Positions 14,662-22,082 of a DNA stretch of 26,748 nt are shown piece by piece. The notes beneath the pieces are model-generated. The model was not told the origin of the DNA, ran no database searches, and saw nothing but the letters and a program-made list of their open reading frames with translations. This DNA comes from JAWLBR01 sp041687495. GTDB lineage: Bacteria; Bacillota; Limnochordia; DTU087; JAAYGB01. Position 1 is the stretch's first letter. Each line of letters begins with the position of its first letter. The stretch spans positions 1 to 26,748 of the forward strand of contig JAWLBR010000040.1 of assembly GCA_041687495.1 (NCBI GenBank), given 5' to 3'. The position numbers and the translations under genes are program-made.

Positions 14662-16098
14662 TTGCCAAGGGTTATTTCTCAGCTATTGGTGCTGGTTTGT
14701 CTAGTGGCTATGACAGGAGCAGCGGTACCAGCTGCAGCGGAAACCGTAGAGGGCCAACTAGTGGATGAGGCGGTCCAGGAAGCTCTGTTCAGCTTTCAAG
14801 AAGCCTTTGCTCTACCTTCGCAGTTTACGGGTCAGGTTAGTGTCTCGGTTCAGGGGCAAGCCAGCGAGCCGTTAAGCATGGAGCTGAGCGGCCTATTGGA
14901 AGTGTATGACCAAGACCTATATCGCTTCACGTACAACGCCCCGCAGAACGTTGCCGGCCGGCGAGTGGCTATTAGTGATGGAATCGGCTACGCATACTGG
15001 ACTGCAAAGCCAGGAAGCGGGGATTTCATCTACTACCCAGTGGGGATCGGATATCTGATGCCCCTGATCAGAATCACTGCGCTACTGCAAAACTTGAGTT
15101 CTCTAGAAGCTGTATCGGCGCAGGAGGGCACCTGGGCGGGTCGCAGTGCCCAAGTCCTACAGGTTACGCCCACCTTGGGTGACACTGAGGAGGAAGCCCC
15201 TTGGTGCGGGCAGGTGTGGCTGGATTCCGAACGAGGCTTTCCGCTTAGGTACGAATTGACTGGGCCTGATTGGAAAGAGATCTACGAAGTCGGGCTAGTC
15301 AACAGGGATCGGGACGGGCAGTTGGTAGAGTTTACTCTCAGCGGAGTGGGGCAGCCTTCCGGAGACCAGCTGGTGGCAGTCTTTAGCCGAGAAGGTGACG
15401 GGCTGTGGTTTCCTACCTTCATTCGGCTAATTTCGGGTCAGACCACGGTGGAACAGCGGCTCACCGATGTGAGCTGGGATCAGAGTTTTGGCCGCGAAGA
15501 TATTGAGGTGCCTCCTTTGCAGGAAATGCGGGTTCACCTCCGCTCAGCCGAGCGGGCCAGAGCCGAGGCAGATTTCCCCCAGATGGCAGCGGATTTCGAG
15601 CAAGTGGTCCGGCTAGATCCCTACAACGTTGCTGCTTATGTAGATCTGGGGTATGCGTTCTTGGTCTTGGGAAATGATGTCAAGGCGGAGGCCCATCTGC
15701 AGCAAGCCTTAATGCTTGATCCGCAGCTGACAGTGGCGTACAATAACTTAGCCTACTTGTATATCGAACGGAACGTGTATATTTCCAGAGCGGTGTCTTT
15801 GGCGGAAAAAGCTGTTAGCCTAGAGGGAGATAATCCAGCTTACCTTGACACTCTCGGCTGGGGCTACTACAGCCAGGGACGGTATCTGGAAGCAGTTCGG
15901 CTGCTGAAGCGGGCTCTGGAAGTTGGGGAAGGCCAAATGGATGGTGAATCTCTGGTTGAGATTTACTATCACCTTGCTTTGGCATATAAGGCCACTGGAG
16001 CCGAAGCGTTGGCTCAAAACACTATCGAGGTGGGTTTGGCTCTAGGGCATGAGGATTCGGTGTACACCGAAAAGCTGCAGCAGTTGTTGGAGGATTAG
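14662..16098 (+). CDS. Exported protein: LolA/RseB-like N-terminal domain fused to TPR repeats
   Basis: I do not recognise a named family. The N-terminus has a short basic start, a hydrophobic core (QLLVLVCLVAMTGAAV) and an AAA cleavage-like site, so the protein is probably secreted; no lipobox cysteine is evident. Residues of roughly 30-290 are beta-rich with alternating hydrophobic strands (DLYRFTYNAPQNVAGRRVAI, DGIGYAYWTA, FIYYPVGIGYL), resembling LolA/RseB-type outer-surface lipoprotein-sorting proteins or DUF-type relatives. The last 190 residues contain about four TPR units (VVRLDPYNVAAYVDLGYAFL, ALMLDPQLTVAYNNLAYLYI, AVSLEGDNPAYLDTLGWGYY). The TTG at 14662 is 8 bases after GGGAGAGG; GTG 14653, TTG 14656 and GTG 14632 are in-frame alternatives. 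It is last in its gene run and is followed by a hairpin. A role in cell-envelope lipid or protein handling is inference. Confidence 0.8.
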   Translation: MPRVISQLLVLVCLVAMTGAAVPAAAETVEGQLVDEAVQEALFSFQEAFALPSQFTGQVSVSVQGQASEPLSMELSGLLEVYDQDLYRFTYNAPQNVAGRRVAISDGIGYAYWTAKPGSGDFIYYPVGIGYLMPLIRITALLQNLSSLEAVSAQEGTWAGRSAQVLQVTPTLGDTEEEAPWCGQVWLDSERGFPLRYELTGPDWKEIYEVGLVNRDRDGQLVEFTLSGVGQPSGDQLVAVFSREGDGLWFPTFIRLISGQTTVEQRLTDVSWDQSFGREDIEVPPLQEMRVHLRSAERARAEADFPQMAADFEQVVRLDPYNVAAYVDLGYAFLVLGNDVKAEAHLQQALMLDPQLTVAYNNLAYLYIERNVYISRAVSLAEKAVSLEGDNPAYLDTLGWGYYSQGRYLEAVRLLKRALEVGEGQMDGESLVEIYYHLALAYKATGAEALAQNTIEVGLALGHEDSVYTEKLQQLLED

Positions 16099-16112
16099 GT
16101 TGGCAGCACTAT

Positions 16113-16163
16113 AACACCAAAAGCCCCAGGTTCACCGATTGCGAACGCAGGGGCTTTGGTGTT
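16113..16163 (+). terminator. Hairpin terminator after the LolA-like/TPR gene
   Basis: AACACCAAAAGCCCC (16113-16127) pairs with GGGGCTTTGGTGTT (16150-16163), one A bulged. The GC core AGCCCC/GGGGCT is followed by the U-rich TTTGGTGTT, and the reverse strand is similar, so it may work in either direction. It closes the gene run that started at ymfF. Confidence 0.65.
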
Positions 16164-16291
16164 GACCTTCCCTACCGGAAGGTACACTAAGATCATATCC
16201 GGGATAGGTTTGGTCTATGCACAGAGATTGCACCTGATGACCTGGGAAATTTTGGCGAAACCATTTGTCTAGGGGTTTGGGGTGACAAGCC
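16164..16291. promoter_or_regulatory. Upstream region of the DEDD exonuclease gene with two inverted repeats
   Basis: TTGACC (16162-16167) could serve as a -35 element, with TACACT (16183-16188, spacer 15) or TAAGAT (16188-16193, spacer 20) as imperfect -10 candidates. A perfect inverted repeat ACCTTCC (16165-16171) and GGAAGGT (16177-16183) lies between them, and TATCC-G-GGATA (16196-16206) follows. The arrangement would suit an operator, but the promoter itself is not convincing. Confidence 0.3.
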
Positions 16292-17248
16292 GTGGGGTTA
16301 TCGCTGAAAGAGCGGTTGAGAGAGAAGCGGCAGCAGCATCGAGAGGCAACTCCTCGGCAGTCGGTTGTCGTTCCCGGCCTGGCCGAGAGTTTTCCCGGAG
16401 GTACCGTGAGATCAACGCAGGCTGGTACCTACTTGCATCTTCTAGAACAGCGCAGTGGGACCTGGTATCAGCAAGGTGATCCCAGTGCACTGTATTCCTG
16501 TTTACAGCTGATTTATGGTGTAGGGCCCCGGTTTAGCAGTGCATTGCAGGCCGAGGGGTATACGGATTTGCGCAAGCTGATTGAACATCCCCGATGGGGA
16601 GGACAAGCTGCGCGTTTGGTTCAGGCAATTCAGGCTTCGGATGTGGCCTATTTGTCTCGCAGAGGAGCCGCCGAGGCTCACTTGCTCGGGTACTTTACCC
16701 ATAGCGACACGGTGTTTCTCGACCTAGAGACCACCGGGTTGACACCTGCACGGCCACTGTTCCTGGTTGGGCTGTTGTCGCTCAGGGAAGGAAAGCTTAC
16801 CTTTGATCAGTACCTGGCCCGATGTTTTGAAGAAGAAAGGGCTGCCGTGGGCGCCGCTGTTGCGTACTTGGCTCAGTTTCGGGTTTGGGTTAGCTTCAAC
16901 GGCCGAGCATTTGATATTCCTTATCTGCGAACCAGGGCCGAGTACTACGGCATCAACTTCCCCCAGCCGGAGCTACACATCGACCTTTTGCGCACCTCGC
17001 GTCGGTTGTACCGGGATCTCCTGCCCAACTGTCGCCTTACTACACTGGAGTCATATTTGCTGAATAGGGTGCGGTTTGATGATGTGCCTGGTCACCTGAT
17101 TCCGGATCTGTATCATCAATTTGTGGCGCAGCAGCAACCTGAACTGTTGTTGGGGGTACTCAGGCACAATGTCGATGACCTACTCACGCTTTCGCAGTTG
17201 ATGCATCTAGTGCAAGAGGAGCAGCAGCTAAGAGAGCAGGCTGGGTAA
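16292..17248 (+). CDS. Predicted DEDD-type 3'-5' exonuclease (YprB/RNase_H_2 family) with HhH-like N-terminal region
   Basis: Predicted nuclease of the ribonuclease H-like exonuclease superfamily. The DEDD residues are visible: VFLDLETTGL near 140-150 (Asp and Glu), WVSFNGRAFDIPYLRTR (Asp) and HNVDDLLTLSQL near 290 (Asp). HIDLLRTSRRLYRDLLPNC is the typical YprB-family segment between them. Upstream of the nuclease, residues of about 68-110 (IYGVGPRFSSALQAEGYTDL) look like a helix-hairpin-helix, a nucleic-acid binding element. The GTG at 16292 has GGGGTGA 6 bases upstream. Length is 318 aa; the Bacillus YprB is longer with a repeat tail missing here. The yhaM gene follows by about 60 bases, suggesting shared work in RNA or DNA turnover. 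The substrate is not known. Confidence 0.85.
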   Translation: MGLSLKERLREKRQQHREATPRQSVVVPGLAESFPGGTVRSTQAGTYLHLLEQRSGTWYQQGDPSALYSCLQLIYGVGPRFSSALQAEGYTDLRKLIEHPRWGGQAARLVQAIQASDVAYLSRRGAAEAHLLGYFTHSDTVFLDLETTGLTPARPLFLVGLLSLREGKLTFDQYLARCFEEERAAVGAAVAYLAQFRVWVSFNGRAFDIPYLRTRAEYYGINFPQPELHIDLLRTSRRLYRDLLPNCRLTTLESYLLNRVRFDDVPGHLIPDLYHQFVAQQQPELLLGVLRHNVDDLLTLSQLMHLVQEEQQLREQAG

Positions 17249-17249
17249 G

Positions 17250-17272
17250 TGGCCACCTCTTCAGAGGGGCCA
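17250..17272 (+). other. Short hairpin between the exonuclease gene and yhaM
   Basis: TGGCC plus CCTC (17250-17259, one bulged A) pairs with GAGG plus GGCCA (17264-17272) around a TTCA loop. There is no T-tract, so it probably does not terminate transcription; it could set mRNA stability between the two genes. Confidence 0.4.
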
Positions 17273-17310
17273 ATTAGATACCGAAATTATCTTTGAAGTG
17301 GAGGTTGGTC

Positions 17311-18330
17311 ATGTACATTAGGGATCTGCAAGAAGGGCAGACGTTTTCTGGGTTTTTCTTGGTGGCCCAAAAGCAACTGCAGCCTTTTGCCAAAAAGCCC
17401 GGTAACTTCTTGTCTTTGGTGCTGCAGGATCGCAGTGGGACTGTGCAGGCCAAAGTATGGGACAATGCTGAGTTTGTGGCTCAGAACTTTGCAGTGGGGG
17501 ATGTGGTTGATATCACCGCTGCTGTCGGCAGTTACAAGGGCGAACCTCAGCTTACCGTCAGCGAACTGCGTCGCGCGGTGGAAGGAACGTATCGGTGGGA
17601 GGATCTGGTGCCAACCACCAGCCGCAGCGTCGCCGAGATGAAGCGCTCCGTCCAGGCAATGGTCAAGGCAGTGGGGGATCCGTATCTACGCCAACTTCTC
17701 AGTGTCTTTTTTGGAGAAAAGGACCTGCTGGAGCAGTTTGCCACTGCGCCCGCGGCGAAGGGGATGCATCAAGCCTATCGGGGTGGGCTCATTGAGCATA
17801 CTCTTAACGTTTGGGAACTGGCCAAGACAGCGGCTGCGCTGCACCCAGAGTTTGTTGATCGCGATCTTCTGGCAGCGGGAGTGCTGTTGCACGACATTGG
17901 AAAGATTAAGGAATACTCGTATCGGGGAGTAATCGAGTTAACCGATGAGGGAAAACTGCTGGGCCACATCTTGATCGGGACCAACTGGGTCCAGGATGCC
18001 ATCGCTAAGATCCCCGGCTTTCCCACAGAAATGGCTTCGCAGCTGTTGCATATGATCATCAGCCACCACGGCAGGTTGGAGTATGGTTCTCCCAAGCGAC
18101 CGCAGACTGTGGCCGCCTGTGTTCTGCACCAGGCAGATATGATGGACTCGCAGATAGCCCACTACGCAGAGTTGGCAGCGACTGCAGCTGAGAGCGGCAG
18201 CAGCTGGAGCGCCTATGATCGGGCAGTAGAGGGCGCCGTTTTTATCGGTAAGGAAGCTACTGGGGACCAGGTGGCTGCCGCCGAGGATAACTATTTTGAT
18301 TTTTGGCTTGAGGAGACAGCCAAGGAGTGA
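17311..18330 (+). CDS. yhaM: 3'-5' exoribonuclease YhaM family protein
   Basis: Cytoplasmic metal-dependent exoribonuclease of the YhaM family. The N-terminal 95 or so residues are an OB-fold (GQTFSGFFLVAQKQLQPFA, GTVQAKVWDNAEF, VVDITAAVGSYKGEPQLTV), which binds single-stranded nucleic acid. The HD domain follows, with HTLNVWELA, the metal-binding VLLHDIGKIKEYS near residue 195, GHILIG and ISHHGRLEYGSPK. The length of 339 aa is slightly above the Bacillus protein of about 314. I start at the ATG at 17311, which has GGAGG 6 bases upstream; the in-frame TTG at 17293 lacks a site. The methyltransferase gene begins 4 bases after the stop, so these are co-transcribed. Confidence 0.94.
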   Translation: MYIRDLQEGQTFSGFFLVAQKQLQPFAKKPGNFLSLVLQDRSGTVQAKVWDNAEFVAQNFAVGDVVDITAAVGSYKGEPQLTVSELRRAVEGTYRWEDLVPTTSRSVAEMKRSVQAMVKAVGDPYLRQLLSVFFGEKDLLEQFATAPAAKGMHQAYRGGLIEHTLNVWELAKTAAALHPEFVDRDLLAAGVLLHDIGKIKEYSYRGVIELTDEGKLLGHILIGTNWVQDAIAKIPGFPTEMASQLLHMIISHHGRLEYGSPKRPQTVAACVLHQADMMDSQIAHYAELAATAAESGSSWSAYDRAVEGAVFIGKEATGDQVAAAEDNYFDFWLEETAKE

Positions 18331-18334
18331 TCTC

Positions 18335-18940
18335 ATGTCTGAACAGCACTACTTCACAGCGCAGCCCCAGACCCCAACCGATGAGATGGAGTTCACTGAG
18401 ACTTTGCTGGGGCACACGTATCGGTTCATTACCGATACCGGGGTGTTTTCCAAAGACCGGGTCGATGCTGGGAGCAAGCTGCTGTTGGAGGCAGTGGAGT
18501 TTCCCCAAGATGGGCTTATCTGCGATTTGGGATGCGGATATGGCCCCATCGGAATAGTGGCGGCCCATGAGTCCCCCCAATGCCTCGTGCACATGGTGGA
18601 TATCAATGAGAGGGCTGTTGGACTGGCTGTGCGCAATCTAGCCAACAACGGCCTTAGCAATGCTCAGGTCTTTTCCGGGGATGGGTTTACTGCTCTGCCC
18701 GCGGCGAAGTATGCTTTGATCCTAACCAATCCGCCGATTCGGGCTGGGAAAAAGGTCATCTATCCAATGGTGCACCAGGCTTGGGAGCGCTTGGAGAACC
18801 CTGGGCGGCTGTGCTTGGTCATCCGTACTAAGCAGGGCGCCAAGAGTATGGAAAAGCACATGGAAGCGGTTTTTGGTAATGTGGAGACCATCGCTAAGGG
18901 CGGTGGCTATCGGATCCTGCAATCCGTCAAACAGGGCTAG
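18335..18940 (+). CDS. Class I SAM-dependent methyltransferase, RsmC/YbxB-like
   Basis: Small methyltransferase of the MTS/RsmC type. Motif I is CDLGCGYGPIGIVAA near residues 65-79, the acidic post-I segment is HMVDINERAVGLA, and the catalytic-type motif IV is LTNPPIRAGK near 130, which in this group marks methylation of the exocyclic nitrogen of guanine in rRNA. The 201-aa length fits the single-domain Gram-positive form (YbxB), compared with the two-domain RsmC of enterobacteria. The ATG has AAGGAG 8 bases upstream, formed by the last codons of yhaM. Target base is not determinable. The neighbouring ribonucleases support an RNA role. Confidence 0.9.
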   Translation: MSEQHYFTAQPQTPTDEMEFTETLLGHTYRFITDTGVFSKDRVDAGSKLLLEAVEFPQDGLICDLGCGYGPIGIVAAHESPQCLVHMVDINERAVGLAVRNLANNGLSNAQVFSGDGFTALPAAKYALILTNPPIRAGKKVIYPMVHQAWERLENPGRLCLVIRTKQGAKSMEKHMEAVFGNVETIAKGGGYRILQSVKQG

Positions 18941-18972
18941 ATGTGTGGTCAGAAGAAAAAATCAGAAAGACA

Positions 18973-19010
18973 TAAGGGTGCCACTGCGCTTGAGCAGAAG
19001 GGCACCCTTA
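18973..19010 (+). terminator. Hairpin, probable terminator after the methyltransferase gene
   Basis: TAAGGGTGCC (18973-18982) and GGCACCCTTA (19001-19010) form a perfect 10-bp stem, with an inner CTGC/GCAG stem in the loop. The following ATCATT is only weakly U-rich, so termination strength is uncertain. Confidence 0.6.
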
Positions 19011-19108
19011 ATCATTGGTGAAGTTGTCTCTAGAGGAGAACTGCAACGATTGGGGGGAAGCTGCATAGGCTCAGCTGGTATGGCTGACGCCGGTGAAGCG
19101 CTCAACAG

Positions 19109-20371
19109 ATGAAATGGTGGAAACTGTATTTTGCCGTGCTGGCACTTTTGGCGCTACTGTTCCCAGCCCGGGTCGCGTACGCAGCCTTATACACAGTGGC
19201 GCTAGTCTATCTCTTTGGCGGCCGGGTCCTACGCCGGGTAGTGGGTCAGCTGAAGGTGGAGAGAACCACCGGGGACACCCGGCTGTTTCCCGGTGAAACA
19301 GCTTCAGTCGCTCTAGCCTTCTCCAACCCAGCCCCACTACCCATCGCCTGGATCTCAGGTCAGGATCACCTGCCCGCGGAGGTGCAGGCCGGAAAGTTGA
19401 AACGCTGGGTGCTATCGCTGCGGCCTCGGGCTGGTCAGTCGGTTACTTATTCCGTTACGGGACGGCGGCGGGGAATCTATCCCATTGGCCCGGTTAGTGT
19501 CTCCGCTGGGGATCACTTTGGTCTGCATCAGGTATCTCGGACATTCGATCTACACCACCAGCTGATCGTCTATCCCAACGTGTATCCATTGCAAGAGCTG
19601 GGGATCCCAGCAGCGCTTCCCGTCGGTTCCTTGCGGGCGAGACAACGGATTTACCCAGATCCTTCCCGGTTAGCGGGTGTGCGCTCGTATCTTCCAGGGG
19701 ATCCCCGCAAATCCGTTCACTGGAAAGCTTCTGCCCGAACCGGGCAGCTGCAGGTCAAACAGTACGACCACACCGTGACTGCCGAGACAATCATTTTGCT
19801 GAACTTAAATGAGGATGACTACGATGTCCACTCGTTCCTCCCTGACAGCGAGTTGGCCATTGAAACCGCGGCATCCTTGGCGGCTTACCTGACGCAGCTA
19901 GGTCAATCCTTTGGCTTTGCTGTTCATCCCGGCGGGGGGCAAGCATTGCCGCAGACATCGGCGGAAGATGGTAGCCAAGGTCTGGTTGAGGATGACTCTT
20001 CCGAAACTGAAGCTAATGCGACACTAGAGAGTACTCTGCGGATCACGGCTCGGAAAGGGCAAGGGCACCTAATGTCGGTTCTCGAGGTCTTGGCAGCAGT
20101 CAATCTTGGCCCCGCATCTGACTTTCCCTCCCAGGTGGCCAAGGAGGCTGTCCAGTTTCCCTGGGGGGCTGCTCTACTCCTGATTACCCCGATTGATTCC
20201 GACGCATTGATCAACGCCTGCTTGTCTTTGATGCACTCTGGGTACCAAATAGCGATTTTTGTCACCGGGCGGTCTGTCCAGCATCAGGAGTTGATCAACC
20301 GACCACCTCAGGCGCGGCTGCGGGTGCACCATGTCAGCAGTCAGAAACTGACTGAGGCCGGACTGCTGTGA
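19109..20371 (+). CDS. DUF58 domain protein
   Basis: Membrane-anchored protein of the DUF58 family, which is regularly encoded with MoxR-type AAA ATPases. Two hydrophobic segments lie at the N-terminus (about residues 5-38), followed by a beta-rich region (ETASVALAFSNPAPLPIAW). The DUF58 signature is VRSYLPGDPRKSVHWKASAR near residues 190-209, followed by LQVKQYD and a von Willebrand A-like fold. The segment near 285-300 is acidic and low in complexity. Length 420 aa is normal. The ATG at 19109 has GGTGAAGCG about 9 bases upstream, an unremarkable site. It leads a three-gene cluster with the DUF4129 and MoxR genes; by analogy the cluster may act in envelope stress or protein assembly. Confidence 0.9.
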   Translation: MKWWKLYFAVLALLALLFPARVAYAALYTVALVYLFGGRVLRRVVGQLKVERTTGDTRLFPGETASVALAFSNPAPLPIAWISGQDHLPAEVQAGKLKRWVLSLRPRAGQSVTYSVTGRRRGIYPIGPVSVSAGDHFGLHQVSRTFDLHHQLIVYPNVYPLQELGIPAALPVGSLRARQRIYPDPSRLAGVRSYLPGDPRKSVHWKASARTGQLQVKQYDHTVTAETIILLNLNEDDYDVHSFLPDSELAIETAASLAAYLTQLGQSFGFAVHPGGGQALPQTSAEDGSQGLVEDDSSETEANATLESTLRITARKGQGHLMSVLEVLAAVNLGPASDFPSQVAKEAVQFPWGAALLLITPIDSDALINACLSLMHSGYQIAIFVTGRSVQHQELINRPPQARLRVHHVSSQKLTEAGLL

Positions 20372-20412
20372 TCCCGGTAACTACAAAGTAGAACCATAAA
20401 GGCGGTGAAGCG

Positions 20413-22056
20413 ATGTCTGAAGGTGGAAACTCAACTTCCCATGACACTGAAGCAGCAAGCAGCCAAGGATTAACCTACCTCGCTGAGCACCAAGACCACT
20501 GGCTGGAGCGGATCGTGCTGCCTTGGTTGGCTGTAGCCTTTACCAGTGGAGTCCTAACCTTACTGCGCCAGTTCATCCTGCTGTTTTTCGGCGGTGTATC
20601 GGTGCCATGGTGGGTACTCCTACTTGGTGGGTTAGCAGCTCTTGAGAGCGTATACCTGACTCCACTGCAGATTAAGGCCCGCGCACCGGTGACGACACGG
20701 ATCTTAGAGCTGGGAGTCTTTCTAGTACTCACATATGTCCTTCTCTACTGGGATAGCGGTGGTGGTCTCCCGCTGTTTCCTTTCTCTGTGCTAAAACAGC
20801 CGGAGGTCTACGTTCCATTAGGGCTGGTCGCTTTCGGATGGGTGCAAGGTGGGGGGTTTGGTCGTCAGCTTCTCACACTTGGAACTCTCAAGGATGTTCA
20901 AGTCGACCACACCGGACACAACTTGACGTGGGAACAGGAGGCTATGCTCTCGCAGCACTCTGCTGACCGGGGCAGAGCCAGTGCTGCCAGTGAACTGGCG
21001 CGAAAGCTGCTGTTTTATTGTGCTGCCTTTGCTTTTACTGCCGCGATTGCCACCGAAGTTGTGGGGGCAAGCTCCGAGTGGCAGCGGCTGACCATATGGC
21101 CTTTGGGAATAGTCTTGGCTGCCGGCCTGGCTCTGCAGGGTGGCGTGTATCTGTATCGGATGCGGACAATTTGGCGAGAAGCACAGGTGCAGGTTGAACC
21201 GCGAATTGACGTTTCTTGGATGGCCGGCCTGGCGGTGGCTGCTGGTGGAGCGGCACTCATAGGAATCCTGTTGCCGGGGAACCTATCGCCTTTGCGGTTT
21301 GCCCAGGTGATGGAGGTAATTGGCAAGCTGCTCGGCCCCTTGCTGGATATGGATACGGCACCTGAGCGTCAACCCCCCTCGGTCCAGGCACCGGAAGCTA
21401 CCCAGGGACCGCCACCGCTGCTCCAGGATCCTGAGGCTGCGGCGGGTCTAGTTCAGATACTGCTGCTCCTGGCGGCCTTAGTTCTGATCGGGGGATTGGT
21501 GCTGCTGGTCGTAGGTGCCGTGCTGGCACTGTTTGCCCGAAGCGAGCTGGAGCGGCTGCCGGCGATGCTGCGACTGCCGCTGTTGGTGTACCTATACGTG
21601 AAGCGGACGCTCCTTCAGATCCTAAGGTGGGGGCGGGCGGCGGTTGGTGGAGCAAAGCGGAGCCTGCGCAGCTGGCAGGCTGCTCCCCGGGCCGACGACG
21701 AAGAAGGCTCTTCAAGGTGGGAGGAGACGCAGCCTCCATCTGCCTTCACTCTGTATGTGCGTCACCTGTTTGTTGCTTTGGTGCGGCTGGCCACGCAGAA
21801 TGGAGCTCCACTTCGACCGGGTCAGACTCCCACCGAGTATGGGCGACAGTTGGAACAGAAGTTCAGCAACACTGCAGTCCCCATCCGGTTTTTGGTTCAG
21901 GTGTATGGAGAAGTCCGGTACAGTCGGCGAACCATACGAGAGAGTCTTCGAACGAACCTTGATACGGCTTGGGCCGAGATCAAAAAGAGCATTACCAGAG
22001 ACGAAGACCACTCGGAGAGCAAAGAGCGGAATAATGGAAGAAATTTGAAAACATAA
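20413..22056 (+). CDS. Polytopic membrane protein with C-terminal DUF4129 domain
   Basis: A 547-aa membrane protein with about eight hydrophobic segments: two or three near residues 30-80, others near 95-115, 130-145, 198-215, 228-248, 260-280, and a long one near 350-375 (LLAALVLIGGLVLLVVGAVL). A proline-rich linker lies near 315-340. The C-terminal 90 residues match DUF4129 (PLRPGQTPTEYGRQL, VYGEVRYSRRTI). In many clusters this domain follows a transglutaminase domain in one protein, but no transglutaminase Cys-His-Asp motif is visible here. The ATG is preceded by GGCGGTGAAGCG. It lies 41 bases after the DUF58 gene and 26 before the MoxR gene, so they form one unit. Its partner role with DUF58/MoxR is inference. 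Confidence 0.85.
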   Translation: MSEGGNSTSHDTEAASSQGLTYLAEHQDHWLERIVLPWLAVAFTSGVLTLLRQFILLFFGGVSVPWWVLLLGGLAALESVYLTPLQIKARAPVTTRILELGVFLVLTYVLLYWDSGGGLPLFPFSVLKQPEVYVPLGLVAFGWVQGGGFGRQLLTLGTLKDVQVDHTGHNLTWEQEAMLSQHSADRGRASAASELARKLLFYCAAFAFTAAIATEVVGASSEWQRLTIWPLGIVLAAGLALQGGVYLYRMRTIWREAQVQVEPRIDVSWMAGLAVAAGGAALIGILLPGNLSPLRFAQVMEVIGKLLGPLLDMDTAPERQPPSVQAPEATQGPPPLLQDPEAAAGLVQILLLLAALVLIGGLVLLVVGAVLALFARSELERLPAMLRLPLLVYLYVKRTLLQILRWGRAAVGGAKRSLRSWQAAPRADDEEGSSRWEETQPPSAFTLYVRHLFVALVRLATQNGAPLRPGQTPTEYGRQLEQKFSNTAVPIRFLVQVYGEVRYSRRTIRESLRTNLDTAWAEIKKSITRDEDHSESKERNNGRNLKT

Positions 22057-22082
22057 GATTTTGGAAGGCGAGGCGAGAAATC

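Noticed and set aside
21398..21739. Minus-strand open frame rich in Pro, Ala and Ser opposite the DUF4129 gene
   Set aside because: Low-complexity translation of the opposite strand of a GC-rich membrane protein gene; no start signal.
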